Positions 50,592 through 58,225 of a DNA stretch of 58,225 bases are shown piece by piece. Both the position numbers and the translations under genes were made by a program. The notes under the pieces are model-generated. The model ran no database searches. It was not told where the DNA came from and saw nothing but the letters and a program-made list of their open reading frames with translations. Source of the stretch: Promicromonospora panici (lineage in GTDB: Bacteria; Actinomycetota; Actinomycetes; Actinomycetales; Cellulomonadaceae); contig NZ_UWYY01000032.1 of the NCBI RefSeq assembly GCF_900608595.1, positions 1-58,225 on the forward strand, given 5' to 3'. The number at the start of each line of letters is the position of its first letter. Position 1 is the stretch's first letter.

Positions 50592-51305
50592 ATGACCACA
50601 ACACGCCATGCCACCGCGGCGAACCGCGCCGCCGGGCAAGTCCTGAGCCCCGTTCCTCGCGCCGTCCTGCCCGCCGTGCTCACTGCCTTTGTCGGCCTGA
50701 GCGCGGTCGCACTCCTGGCCTGGCCCGCGCGGGAGAGCATCTTCGAGGGCATCGCCGGAGGGACCGCCGACACGCCGTGGGCGGGACTCGCGGGACTGGT
50801 CGCCGACAAGGGCCTGCTGGCGCTCGTCGCGATCACCGCCTGCCTCGTGCTGTTCACGTGGCTCCGCGACCGCCCGAGGTTCTGGCTGCTCGCCGCTGCC
50901 GGAGCCGGGACGGTCGCCGCGTACGCGGTGAGCGAGGCGGTGAAGCTCGTGGTTACCGAGGAACGGCCGTGTCGAGTCGTCGACGTCGCCACCGTGCTGG
51001 CCTGCCCCGTGCCCGGAGACTGGTCCTGGCCGAGCAACCACTCGACCATCGCGGGCGCTCTGACGGTGGCGTGCCTGCTCGTCGCACCGCGGCTCTGGCC
51101 CGCGGTGGTACCGCTGGCGCTGGTGATCGCGGGCGCCCGCGTCGCCGCGGGCGTCCACTACATGCACGACGTCGCGTCAGGGCTCGCCCTCGGCGTCCTC
51201 ATCGCGTGCCTGGTGGGCCTGGCCGTGCACGCGGTCGTTCAGCGGTTCACGCGTCGATCGACCTCGCGCCGGTCACCGGCGGCTCGGCGGACCACGGGAA
51301 GGTGA
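50592..51305 (+). CDS. PAP2-family membrane phosphatase
   Basis: 237 residues, five or six membrane segments. The three PAP2 motifs are present: KLVVTEERP (motif 1), PSNHST (motif 2, with Asn where most have Gly) and RVAAGVHYMHDV (motif 3, catalytic His with Asp). Such enzymes dephosphorylate lipid or undecaprenyl pyrophosphate at the membrane. The C-terminal basic tail (RFTRRSTSRRSP) overlaps the end of the convergent phosphoribosyltransferase gene by 59 bp. Confidence 0.88.
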   Translation: MTTTRHATAANRAAGQVLSPVPRAVLPAVLTAFVGLSAVALLAWPARESIFEGIAGGTADTPWAGLAGLVADKGLLALVAITACLVLFTWLRDRPRFWLLAAAGAGTVAAYAVSEAVKLVVTEERPCRVVDVATVLACPVPGDWSWPSNHSTIAGALTVACLLVAPRLWPAVVPLALVIAGARVAAGVHYMHDVASGLALGVLIACLVGLAVHAVVQRFTRRSTSRRSPAARRTTGR

Positions 51306-51771
51306 TCCACAGATCGGTGTCCTTCCACGAGTAGTCGGGCTGGATGATCGTGCGCGGCTTGGTGAACAGCACGGCTGAGCGCGCCTCGGCGCCCTGCTTC
51401 TCCAGGAGGTCCATGACCAGGGCCAGGGTGCGGCCGGAGTCGGCGACGTCGTCCACCACCAGGACCTTGGCACCCGGGAGCTCGGACGTGTCCATGAGCG
51501 GCGGCAGCACGCGCGGGTCGTCGAGCGTCTTGCCGATGTCCGTGTAGAACTCGACGTTCAGTGTGCCGACGCCCTTGGTGCCGAGCGCGTACGCCATCGC
51601 GCCGCCCGGGACCAGGCCGCCGCGCGCGACGGCGATCACCACCTCGGGCACGAACCCGCTGTCCACCACCTTGTGGGCCAGGTCGCGCACCGCCCCGGGG
51701 AAGGTCTCCCAGGTGAGCACCTCGCGCTCCGGCATGGGAGCGTCAGTGGAGGGCAGTTCAGTCGATGTCAT
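51247..51771 (-). CDS. Purine-type phosphoribosyltransferase (Gpt/Hpt-like)
   Basis: 174 residues. The PRPP-binding loop is VLVVDDVADSGRTLALV, and VIAVARGGLVPGGAMAYALG is the pyrophosphate loop of the xanthine/hypoxanthine phosphoribosyltransferase group. WITFPWSAEPP at the end is typical of the actinobacterial members. It salvages purine bases to nucleotides. The start is the ATG at 51771; the upstream in-frame extension crosses a hairpin. Its 3' end overlaps the PAP2 gene antiparallel. Confidence 0.9.
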   Translation of the reverse strand: MTSTELPSTDAPMPEREVLTWETFPGAVRDLAHKVVDSGFVPEVVIAVARGGLVPGGAMAYALGTKGVGTLNVEFYTDIGKTLDDPRVLPPLMDTSELPGAKVLVVDDVADSGRTLALVMDLLEKQGAEARSAVLFTKPRTIIQPDYSWKDTDLWITFPWSAEPPVTGARSIDA

Positions 51772-51787
51772 GGAGACGACCCTACGA

Positions 51788-51824
51788 GACGTGGCGGGCA
51801 CCCGGCTCGGGTGCCCGCCACGTC
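51788..51824 (-). terminator. GC hairpin after the FKBP gene
   Basis: GACGTGGCGGGCACCCG pairs perfectly with CGGGTGCCCGCCACGTC around a GCT loop. It lies 79 bp past the FKBP stop and 17 bp before the phosphoribosyltransferase start on the same strand, so it separates the two transcription units. There is no U run. Confidence 0.75.
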
Positions 51825-51902
51825 TGTGCCGCGACCTGCGGCGATGCGCACGTCGAGTGCGCGAGATCTCAGGCCGGCCCGCGGACGGAGCGGCCGGAGG
51901 GG

Positions 51903-52877
51903 TCAGGCCGCCTTGGCCTCGAGGATGTCGACCACGAACACGAGCGTCGAGTTCGCGGGGATAGCGCCGTTCTCCTGGTCGCCGTAGCCCTGGTCCGCCG
52001 GGACGACGAGCAGCACCTGGCTGCCGACCTTCTGGCCGGCGATGCCGTTGGTCCAGCCCGGGATCACGCCGTTGAGCGGGAACGACGTCGGGGTGCCGCG
52101 GCTCCACGAGGAGTCGAACGACGTGCCGTCGAGCAGGCAGCCCGCGTACTGGACGGTGACCGTCTGGTCCTTGGTGACCTTGGCGCCGTCACCCTCGACG
52201 AGGGGCTGGACCACCAGGTCGGTGGGCTCCTCGTAGTTCTTCGGGATGGTGACGGTCGGCTGGCCGTCGTCGGCGAGCTCGACGGTGGGCAGGCCGTCCT
52301 TCGGCTCCACGGCGGTGCCCTCGGCACGCGTCGGGATCTCCTTGACCTCGGAGACCTCCACCATCGTGACCTGGATCGTCTGGTCCATGGCGGTGCTCGC
52401 CATGACGATGCGCGTACCGACCTTCTGGCCGATCAGGCGGTCGTTGAGCAGGTCGTACTGCGGGTCGCCGAGCGTGAACGACTCCGGCTTCTTGGTCTCC
52501 CAGGTGGAGCCGCTCGTGGAGCCGTCCTTGCCCGCGAGCACCACGTAGTTGATGGTGACCTGGGCGCCCTCGGCGAGCTCCTCGCCGGTGCCCTCGTCGA
52601 CCACGCGGGACGTCGGGCTGGTGACCTTGAGCGGCGCCTTGAAGGTGACCTTGGGCTCCTTGCCGACCGGGCCCGCGACCTCGATCGCGTCGACGGCCTT
52701 GACGTCCGCCTCGGACGGGCTCGGCGCGGGCGACGGCTCAGCGGCCGGGGTCACCTCGCAGACGTTTCCGTCGGAGGCGGCAGCGCTGCCGTCCCCGCTG
52801 TCGCTGCTTGCGCAGCCGGTGAGCGCGATGGAGGCCAGCGCGACGGCTGCCAGGCCGGCAGTGGTGCGGTGCTTCAC
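51903..52877 (-). CDS. Lipoprotein with two FKBP-type peptidyl-prolyl isomerase domains
   Basis: 324 residues from a GTG with GAAGGACTACTC upstream. The signal ends in lipobox LTGC, so it is an extracytoplasmic lipoprotein. An acidic, Pro-rich linker leads to two FKBP folds: the first (about 90-185) is divergent and may lack activity, the second (about 205-322) has the full signature VTVQYAGCLLDGTSFDSSW, VIPGWTNGIAGQKVGSQVLL and ENGAIPANSTLVFVVDIL. It probably helps fold secreted proteins. It is divergent from the small gene at 53031. Confidence 0.92.
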   Translation of the reverse strand: MKHRTTAGLAAVALASIALTGCASSDSGDGSAAASDGNVCEVTPAAEPSPAPSPSEADVKAVDAIEVAGPVGKEPKVTFKAPLKVTSPTSRVVDEGTGEELAEGAQVTINYVVLAGKDGSTSGSTWETKKPESFTLGDPQYDLLNDRLIGQKVGTRIVMASTAMDQTIQVTMVEVSEVKEIPTRAEGTAVEPKDGLPTVELADDGQPTVTIPKNYEEPTDLVVQPLVEGDGAKVTKDQTVTVQYAGCLLDGTSFDSSWSRGTPTSFPLNGVIPGWTNGIAGQKVGSQVLLVVPADQGYGDQENGAIPANSTLVFVVDILEAKAA

Positions 52878-53030
52878 GAGTAGTCCTTCGGTCGGATTTG
52901 CGCCTTGCTGGGGACCGCCACACTCTAGCGGGCGGAAATGAGTGGGGCTCCCAGGCAGTGTGGTGCGCGTTGAACGCTGTTTTCGGGCAGGATCAAGCCG
53001 TCCGCTCTGCCCTGCGGAAGAATAGTTGCC

Positions 53031-53330
53031 ATGCCGTCGAAGCGCCGCTCCAGCAAGCGTCCGTATGCCGCGGACCACGTCCCACTCGACGTGGACCGGG
53101 CAACGGGTGGCCGACGCAGCGAGTCCGCTGCCGACGGCGAGTGGGTGGTGCAGCGGATCCGCTCGTCCGACAAGACCTACGTCTGCCCGGCCTGCCGCCA
53201 GGAGGTCACGCCCGGAACGGCGCACGTCGTGGCCTGGCAGACGGACGTGCTCGGCGGGCCTGAGGCCGGGCTGGACGGCCGGCGGCACTGGCACACCAGC
53301 TGCTGGCAGCGACGCGCGAACCTGCGTTGA
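53031..53330 (+). CDS. Small conserved actinobacterial protein with CxxC-H-C zinc-like motif
   Basis: 99 residues. A basic, low-complexity N-terminus (SKRRSSKRPYAAD) is followed by YVCPACRQEV, and later HWHTSCWQRRAN. The CPAC and HTSC pairs with the nearby His suggest a single zinc ribbon. Homologues in related bacteria are uncharacterised or called ATP/GTP-binding protein without basis I can see. It has a conserved place next to FKBP and hydrolase genes in this stretch, followed after 35 bp by the hydrolase. Confidence 0.8.
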   Translation: MPSKRRSSKRPYAADHVPLDVDRATGGRRSESAADGEWVVQRIRSSDKTYVCPACRQEVTPGTAHVVAWQTDVLGGPEAGLDGRRHWHTSCWQRRANLR

Positions 53331-53365
53331 CCGTCCGTACGCCCACAACGAGGACGGGGGAGAGA

Positions 53366-54124
53366 ATGGGGTCGATGACCACTGAAGCCGAGCCCCACCA
53401 GATCCGCTCGCTCACCGTCCTGCCCGCACAGCGGGAGGACGTCGAGCTGCACACCGCCGACGGCCTCACCCTCGTGGGCGAGCTCGCGCTGCCCGAGGCC
53501 AGCGCGCCGGCGGCCACCCTCCTGACGTTCCACCCGCTGCCCACGCACGGCGGCTTCATGGACTCCCACGTGTACCGCAAGGCGGCCTGGCGTCTGCCCG
53601 CGCTGGCCGACCTCGCGGTCCTCCGGTTCAACACGCGCGGTACCTCCTCCCCGCGCGGTACGAGCGAGGGCACGTTCGACGGCGGCGACGCGGAGAGGTA
53701 CGACGTCGCGGCCGCGCTCGAGCTCGCGGAGTTCCGCGGGCTGCCCCGGCCGTGGCTGGTCGGCTGGTCGTTCGGCACGGAGCTCGTCCTCAAGCACGGC
53801 GCCGACCCGAGCATCGAGGGCGCCATCCTCCTTTCCCCGCCGCTGCACCGGGCGACCGACGAGGACCTGGACCGCTGGGCCGAGTTCGGCAAGCCCCTCG
53901 TGGTCCTGGTGCCCGAGCTCGACGACTACCTGCGGCCCGACGAGGCCCGTCGCCGTTTCGCGCGCGTCCCGCAGGCCGAGGTGATCGGCGTCGACGGCGC
54001 GAAGCACCTGTGGGTCGGGGAACCGGCGGTCGCCCGCGTGCTGAACGAGATAGTCGGTCACGTGCTGCCGGACCACCCGCTTCCGCTGCCGACCCACTGG
54101 GACGGACCACCGGGCGTTTCTTGA
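53366..54124 (+). CDS. Alpha/beta hydrolase (dienelactone-hydrolase-like group)
   Basis: 252 residues. LTFHPLPTHGGFMDSHVYR is the oxyanion region of the CocE/YcjY-like small hydrolases, the nucleophile elbow is GWSFGTE, the acid region is LVPELDDYLRPDEA, and the His is in GAKHLWVG. The start is ATG 53366 with GGGGGAGAGA upstream; ATG 53375 is possible. It and the next gene are two unrelated hydrolases 41 bp apart, likely co-transcribed. The substrate is unknown. Confidence 0.85.
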   Translation: MGSMTTEAEPHQIRSLTVLPAQREDVELHTADGLTLVGELALPEASAPAATLLTFHPLPTHGGFMDSHVYRKAAWRLPALADLAVLRFNTRGTSSPRGTSEGTFDGGDAERYDVAAALELAEFRGLPRPWLVGWSFGTELVLKHGADPSIEGAILLSPPLHRATDEDLDRWAEFGKPLVVLVPELDDYLRPDEARRRFARVPQAEVIGVDGAKHLWVGEPAVARVLNEIVGHVLPDHPLPLPTHWDGPPGVS

Positions 54125-54165
54125 GCCGCCTCAACCACCACGGCACCCACCACAGGAGGACGACG

Positions 54166-54996
54166 ATGACCTCACAAGCCACCAGGAAGCTGGCCACCTT
54201 CACCCTGCACGAAGGCGGCGGGTTGCCGCTCGTGCTGCTGCACGGCTTCCCGCTCGACCATCGCATGTGGGCGGCGTGCGCGGAGCACCTGCCGCCGGGC
54301 ACGCGGGCCATCGGCGTCGACCTGCCCGGGGCCGGGCACAGTGACCTGGACGGTTTCCCGCCGAGCATCGAGCATGCGGCCGACAGCGTCTACCGGACCA
54401 TGATCGCGGAGGGCGAGGGCAACGCCGTAGTGGTCGGGCACTCGATGGGCGGGTACGTGGCCCTCGCGCTGGCCGAACGGCATCCAGGGTTCGTCGCGGG
54501 GCTGGGACTCGTGGACACCAAGTCGACGGCGGACTCCGAGGAGGCGCGTGCCAAGCGCCTGCGGATCGCCGCCGCGGTCGATGCGAACCAGACGGTCGAC
54601 GCGGTGCTCAGCATGCCCGCCGCCCTGGTCGGCGCAACGAGCACCGAGCGCCGGCGGCACCTGTTTCCCGTGCTGGACTCGTGGATCCGGGCGCAGTCGC
54701 CGGCCGGCGTCGCGTGGGCGCAGCGGGCGATGGCGGCCCGCCCCGACCGGACGATTGTGCTCCACCGCTTCGACGCGCCGGTCGCCGTAGTGGTGGGTGC
54801 GGAGGACGCCATCACGCCGCTGGCCGACGCCGAGCACATGGTGCGGGCTGCGGCCGGGTCGCCGTCCGGGCTGTCGACGGGCGACGCCGCCCTCACGCTC
54901 GTACCCGGGGCCGGCCACATGAGCATGGTCGAGGAGCCGCAGGCCGTGGCCGCGGCCCTGGGCCTGCTGCACACCCAGGTGGTGGCCCACCACTGA
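54166..54996 (+). CDS. Alpha/beta hydrolase (bromoperoxidase/esterase-like)
   Basis: 276 residues. LLHGFPLDHRMW is the oxyanion motif, VVVGHSMGGYVALAL the nucleophile elbow, VVVGAEDAITP the acid loop and VPGAGHMSMVE the catalytic His. The ribosome site AGGAGGACGACG fixes the ATG at 54166. It is the common single-domain hydrolase used as an esterase or lactonase. It ends 15 bp before the large inverted repeat. Confidence 0.9.
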   Translation: MTSQATRKLATFTLHEGGGLPLVLLHGFPLDHRMWAACAEHLPPGTRAIGVDLPGAGHSDLDGFPPSIEHAADSVYRTMIAEGEGNAVVVGHSMGGYVALALAERHPGFVAGLGLVDTKSTADSEEARAKRLRIAAAVDANQTVDAVLSMPAALVGATSTERRRHLFPVLDSWIRAQSPAGVAWAQRAMAARPDRTIVLHRFDAPVAVVVGAEDAITPLADAEHMVRAAAGSPSGLSTGDAALTLVPGAGHMSMVEEPQAVAAALGLLHTQVVAHH

Positions 54997-55010
54997 CTGT
55001 CCCCACTATG

Positions 55011-55130
55011 CCGAGGTAGGACCAGGGCGAGGTAGAACTCTGGCGAGGTAGAACCACAGCTGTGCTGCAGTTCTACCTCGCCAGAGTTCTACCTCGCCCT
55101 GGTCCTACCTCGCCCTGGTCCTACCTCGGC
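55011..55130. repeat. Inverted repeat with 43-bp arms built of 16-bp units
   Basis: The left arm (55012-55054) and right arm (55070-55112) are exact complements over 43 bp around a 15-nt loop that itself has a CACAGCTGTG dyad. Each arm consists of units of the form GGCGAGGTAGAACTCT / GGCGAGGTAGGACCAG, and the right side has one extra unit (55113-55129), so the arms can also pair one unit out of register. It fills the gap between two convergent genes and would act as a bidirectional terminator. Its modular build suggests amplification by slippage or a REP-like origin. Confidence 0.85.
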
Positions 55131-55134
55131 GGGG

Positions 55135-56685
55135 TCAGCTGGAGGCGCCGGCCTTTTCCGGGACCGACTCCTCGGAGTCCTCGGTCTCCGAGGGCGAGGA
55201 CGCCGAGTCGGAGTTCTGGCCCGCCTTGGTGCTCGCCTTCGTGCCCTTGACCGACGGGATGACGACGGTGGCGGTGCCGACGGGCACCGGTGTGGGGTTG
55301 CTCGGCGGGATCGAGGCCGGCATCGAACCCGTGTCGGTCGACTCGGCGACGTCGGGCTCGGCCTCGGTGCCGTCACCGACGACGGCGAAGCGGGCCTGCT
55401 GCGCGGGGGTCGCCCCGGACAGACCCTTCGGCTTCGCGGGCAGGGCGGGCTTGGCGGGAGCGGCCTCGCTCGGCGTGCCCAGCATCCCCCGCAGCTCGTC
55501 CAGGTAGGAGTTGATCGAGTCGTGCTGACGCGTCAGGTCCTCGAGCTGGTGCTGCGCGGCCGACCGGCTCGACTCCGCCTCGGCGCGTGCGTCGTCGATG
55601 GTCTGCTCCGCGAACTCCCTGGCCTCGGCCACGATCCGGTCCGCGGACTTGCGGGCGTCTGCCACGAGGTCCTTCACGTACATGTCGGACTCGGAGCGGA
55701 TCTTCTCCGCCTGCTCGAGGGCCACGGCGACGCGCTTCTCGGCCTCGGCCGCGTGCTCCTCGGCGGTGCTGACGAGCTTGGCGGTCTCGGACTTCGCCGT
55801 CTCGTGCCGCTCGGCGAGCTCCTTCTCGACGCTCTCCTTGCGGGTGACGATGTCGAGCTCGGCCTGGGCGAGCGCCGCGCGGGCCTGCTCGCGCAGGTCC
55901 TCCATCTCGCTGGTGACGGCGTTCGCGGCCTCGGCGGCCTGGCGGCGCGCCTCGGAGAGGATCTGCTCGGACTCGGCGCGGGCGCTGGCGAGCATCGCGG
56001 ACGAGTCGCGCTCGGCGGTCTCGCGCTGCTCGGTCGTCTCGGCGTTGACCCTGGCGCGGAGCTGGGCGGCGTCCTGCTCGGTCTTGACGCGCAGCTCCGT
56101 GGTCTCGCGCTCGACGGTCGAGCGCAGGGTGCCGAGCTCGCGCTCCAGGCTGGCCCGGCGCTCGCTCTCCTCGGCGTTGATCGCGCTGGCGATCTGCGCG
56201 GACTCGCGCTCGGCGGAACCCACGAGCTCCTCCGCGCGGCGCTGCGCGGCGAGGAGGTGCCCCTCGGCCTCGGCGGCCATCGTGGTGCGGATCTCCTCGG
56301 CCTCGCGGCGGGCGCTGGCGAGCATCTCGGCGACCTCGGACTCGGCGCGCGAGCGCACCTGCCCGCCCGACAGCTTCGCGCGTGCCATGATGTCCGCGGC
56401 CTGCTGGTTGGCCTGGTTGATGATGTCGGTGGACTGGTCCTCGGCCGAGCGCAGCAGCAGCTCGATGCGGGAACCGAGGCCGGCGTACGACGGCTTCTCG
56501 GTCTCGCGCAGGTTGCGCTTGGCGTCGGTCAGGTCCTGTGTGAGCTGCATGGCGCGGCTGTCGGAGGCCTCGACCTGCCGGCGGGCCTCTTCGAGGGCGT
56601 GATTCAGCCGGTCCAGGTGCGCGTGCACCTGGTCGCGGTCGTATCCGCGCATGGCAGTCGGAAAGAGCGAGCGCTCGTCGGACAC
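55135..56685 (-). CDS. DivIVA/FilP-like coiled-coil cytoskeletal protein
   Basis: 516 residues from a GTG with GGAGGTCAGCACC upstream. The N-terminus (FPTAMRGYDRDQVHAHLDRL) is the DivIVA-type membrane-curvature domain. Residues about 90-400 form an unbroken coiled coil rich in Ala, Glu and Arg with a repeated pattern such as AESEVAEMLASARREAEEIR. The last 110 residues are Pro/Ser/Thr-rich and disordered. Such proteins (Scy, FilP relatives) organise polar growth or cell shape; FilP relatives were once called cellulose-binding proteins, but nothing here indicates a glycan role. It is divergent from the last gene. Confidence 0.88.
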   Translation of the reverse strand: MSDERSLFPTAMRGYDRDQVHAHLDRLNHALEEARRQVEASDSRAMQLTQDLTDAKRNLRETEKPSYAGLGSRIELLLRSAEDQSTDIINQANQQAADIMARAKLSGGQVRSRAESEVAEMLASARREAEEIRTTMAAEAEGHLLAAQRRAEELVGSAERESAQIASAINAEESERRASLERELGTLRSTVERETTELRVKTEQDAAQLRARVNAETTEQRETAERDSSAMLASARAESEQILSEARRQAAEAANAVTSEMEDLREQARAALAQAELDIVTRKESVEKELAERHETAKSETAKLVSTAEEHAAEAEKRVAVALEQAEKIRSESDMYVKDLVADARKSADRIVAEAREFAEQTIDDARAEAESSRSAAQHQLEDLTRQHDSINSYLDELRGMLGTPSEAAPAKPALPAKPKGLSGATPAQQARFAVVGDGTEAEPDVAESTDTGSMPASIPPSNPTPVPVGTATVVIPSVKGTKASTKAGQNSDSASSPSETEDSEESVPEKAGASS

Positions 56686-57030
56686 GGTGCTGACCTCCAG
56701 TGTCGGAACTTGGTGAGGCGCGGGTCAGGCTCCCCCCGGGGACGCCGGTTTTCGGCTCGTCCGGCGCCCAGGATACGTGTCTGGTGCGGATGTGGATACA
56801 CCATGACGGGATGCAATCTACGCAAGACGTGCAATACTCCGGCTCGGCCCGGACCCGCGCCTCGGCGACGGTTCAGGCGCCCCGTGCAGGGCCCCGGTGA
56901 AGGAAGGGTGAGGATCCCGGCCGAACCGCACAAGCACACCCGTCATTGGACAGTGCTCAGCGTTCGGTCCCTATGCTGGAGCACCCACCTGATCGACGGG
57001 CACGCGCCCTAAATTCGAAGGGAATCGGTG
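56686..57030. other. Divergent promoter region of the DivIVA-like gene and the last gene
   Basis: No gene is supported. On the plus strand TTGGAC at about 56946 and TATGCT at about 56972 make a weak, over-spaced -35/-10 pair for the gene at 57031. The minus-strand promoter is not evident. Confidence 0.35.
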
Positions 57031-58225
57031 GTGCAACGCTTTTTGGCGACTCTCCTGATACTTGCCGGACTCGGCGGCATCGGTTACGGAGTCGCGACGG
57101 CAACCGTCCTGCGCGAGTCCGACACTGTTGTCGCGACCGCGACCCCCAGCGGCGACGGAACCATGGTCGTGACCGAGCCCGGAGTTCTGGGCCTTGTCGA
57201 CGACCAGGTGACCGTTCGAGCCACCGTCCCTGAGGGACAGAAGGTCACGCTCGCGCTCGGGTCCGACGTCGACGTGCTCGGCTGGGTCGGCGACGACCCC
57301 TACGACTCGGTGACCGGCCTGTCCTCCTGGGAGGCGCTGAGCGTCGTCGAGGGCACGGGCCTGGCCACCGGCGAGGAAGAGACCGACGGCGAGGAGACCG
57401 GCGATGCGCCGGCCGAGAAGCCGAGCACCGGTCCCGATCCCGCCGGGTCCGACATGTGGATCTCCGAGGTGAGCGGCGAGACGACAGTCCAGATGCGCTG
57501 GACCGAGGAGCCCGGTCGCGTGGTGCTGCTGGCCGCGGGCGTCGGCAAGAACGCCGAGGCCCCCACGCTCGAGCTCACCTGGCCGCGCCCGGTCAACACC
57601 CCGTACCTGTGGCCCGGCGTGCTGGGCGGCGGTTTCGCTCTGATCCTCGGCATCTTCATGGCGATCGGCGCACGCCGCGGAAAGAGCGGAAAGAAGGGCG
57701 GCAGCGGTAAGGGGCATTCGCAGTCCGCGGTCCGTACCCGCCGGCAGCCGGACGCCGACCTGCCGCGTCGCGACGCCGCCTTCGGCGTCGACGGCGAGCA
57801 GTCGAGCCCGGCCGGGCACGAGCCCGGTTTCCCGCCCGCACTGGGCGACCCGGCCGACGGCGGCACGTCGGTGTTCCCGCCGGCCGGACCGGTGCGTCCG
57901 GGCCAGGGAGCGCCGGAACCGGCGGCACCCGAGCCCGACCAGGAGCGCACGCGGGCCTGGGGTCCGCCCGCGCCGTTCGGCGGAGCGGCTCCGATCACTC
58001 CGCCGCCGACGCCCGAGCCGGCTCCCGCACCCGAGCCGGCTGCCGCACCCGCGGCGTCGGTCCGTGGGATCCGGCGCAGCCGCCGTGCGCAGGCCCCGGG
58101 AGCCAGTCCCGCGGCCCCCGCCCCGGCTCCGGCCCAGCGGCCGTCGTTCGGCGGCGCCGCCCCGGAGCAGACACCGGCGCCGTCCGCGGCGCCCGCCCCT
58201 GCCCAACCCGCCCCTGTCTCTTATA
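57031..58225 (+). CDS. Membrane-anchored protein with Pro/Ala-rich tail (3' end missing)
   Basis: The frame from GTG 57031 (GAAGGGA at good distance; GTG 57028 is also possible) is open to the window end, about 398 codons. A first membrane segment (FLATLLILAGLGGIGYGVAT) leads to an extracellular beta-rich domain of about 150 residues with an acidic linker (GEEETDGEETGD), then a second membrane segment (YLWPGVLGGGFALILGIFMA), a basic stop (RRGKSGKKGG) and a long cytoplasmic tail dominated by Pro, Ala and Glu with FGGAA/PAPEPA repeats. I do not recognise the family. The final four or so codons may be adapter, not genome. Confidence 0.75.
   Translation, partial: MQRFLATLLILAGLGGIGYGVATATVLRESDTVVATATPSGDGTMVVTEPGVLGLVDDQVTVRATVPEGQKVTLALGSDVDVLGWVGDDPYDSVTGLSSWEALSVVEGTGLATGEEETDGEETGDAPAEKPSTGPDPAGSDMWISEVSGETTVQMRWTEEPGRVVLLAAGVGKNAEAPTLELTWPRPVNTPYLWPGVLGGGFALILGIFMAIGARRGKSGKKGGSGKGHSQSAVRTRRQPDADLPRRDAAFGVDGEQSSPAGHEPGFPPALGDPADGGTSVFPPAGPVRPGQGAPEPAAPEPDQERTRAWGPPAPFGGAAPITPPPTPEPAPAPEPAAAPAASVRGIRRSRRAQAPGASPAAPAPAPAQRPSFGGAAPEQTPAPSAAPAPAQPAPVSY
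58214..58225. other. Sequencing adapter remnant at the contig end
   Basis: The last 12 bases, CTGTCTCTTATA, equal the first 12 bases of the Nextera transposase mosaic-end adapter as read through from an insert. This suggests that the window ends at the raw end of an assembled contig and that these bases are not genomic. Confidence 0.8.

Noticed and set aside
55011..55130. CRISPR or tRNA-like structure
   Set aside because: The units form a perfect inverted repeat without unique spacers, and no tRNA anticodon or T-arm is present.

Overview
The window is 58 kb of very GC-rich DNA with many GTG starts, short ATGA/GTGA gene overlaps, Tat/lipobox signal peptides, a class Ib ribonucleotide reductase operon and a DivIVA/FilP-like coiled-coil protein. 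This points to an actinobacterium, most likely a plant-polymer-degrading member of the Micrococcales (Promicromonosporaceae or Cellulomonadaceae type). The family assignment is inference.

Region 1 (0.6-29.4 kb) is a carbohydrate locus whose enzyme set fits xyloglucan: a secreted GH74 endo-xyloglucanase, a YicI-like GH31 alpha-xylosidase, GH42 beta-galactosidase, GH43 beta-xylosidase/arabinofuranosidase, GH3 and GH1 beta-glycosidases, three ABC sugar importers without an ATPase, a YesL/DUF624 membrane protein and one LacI-family repressor. The palindrome TCGAAGCGCTTCGA, or close variants, lies before GH3, before both importer operons of the central divergent pair, between lacI and the third importer/GH31/GH1 operon, and in the gap by GH74. 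I read this as one regulon: GH74 cuts the polymer outside, the importers take up oligosaccharides, cytoplasmic GH42/GH43/GH31/GH1/GH3 trim them, and the LacI protein senses a product. The locus is scarred: a GH3 tail remnant, a decayed CE1 esterase with CBM13, and a 38-codon relic of a deleted secreted protein.

Region 2 (29.5-35.4 kb) holds a serine beta-lactamase-like hydrolase and the nrdHIEF operon with two NrdR-type boxes 31 bp apart and a strong terminator.

Region 3 (35.4-47.4 kb) is an accessory island starting right after the nrdF terminator: a frameshifted tyrosine integrase with repeated arm-type sites, a second integrase tail, a Tn3 transposase tail, a conjugation ATPase fragment, and between them cargo: MarR/hydrolase, MDR oxidoreductase/DHA2 efflux pump/ArsR, TetR/DHA2 pump/SDR/SGNH hydrolase, and a pyrE-like gene beside a broken small gene.

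Region 4 (47.4-58.2 kb) looks like chromosomal backbone: a DUF4386 membrane protein with a tandem operator, a NarL-type two-component system whose kinase has an extra C-terminal membrane segment, PAP2 phosphatase, purine-type phosphoribosyltransferase, a tandem-FKBP lipoprotein, two alpha/beta hydrolases, a 43-bp-stem inverted repeat, a DivIVA/FilP-like filament protein and a truncated membrane protein. The last 12 bases match the start of the Nextera adapter, so the right edge is probably a contig end. I saw no tRNA, rRNA or CRISPR array.
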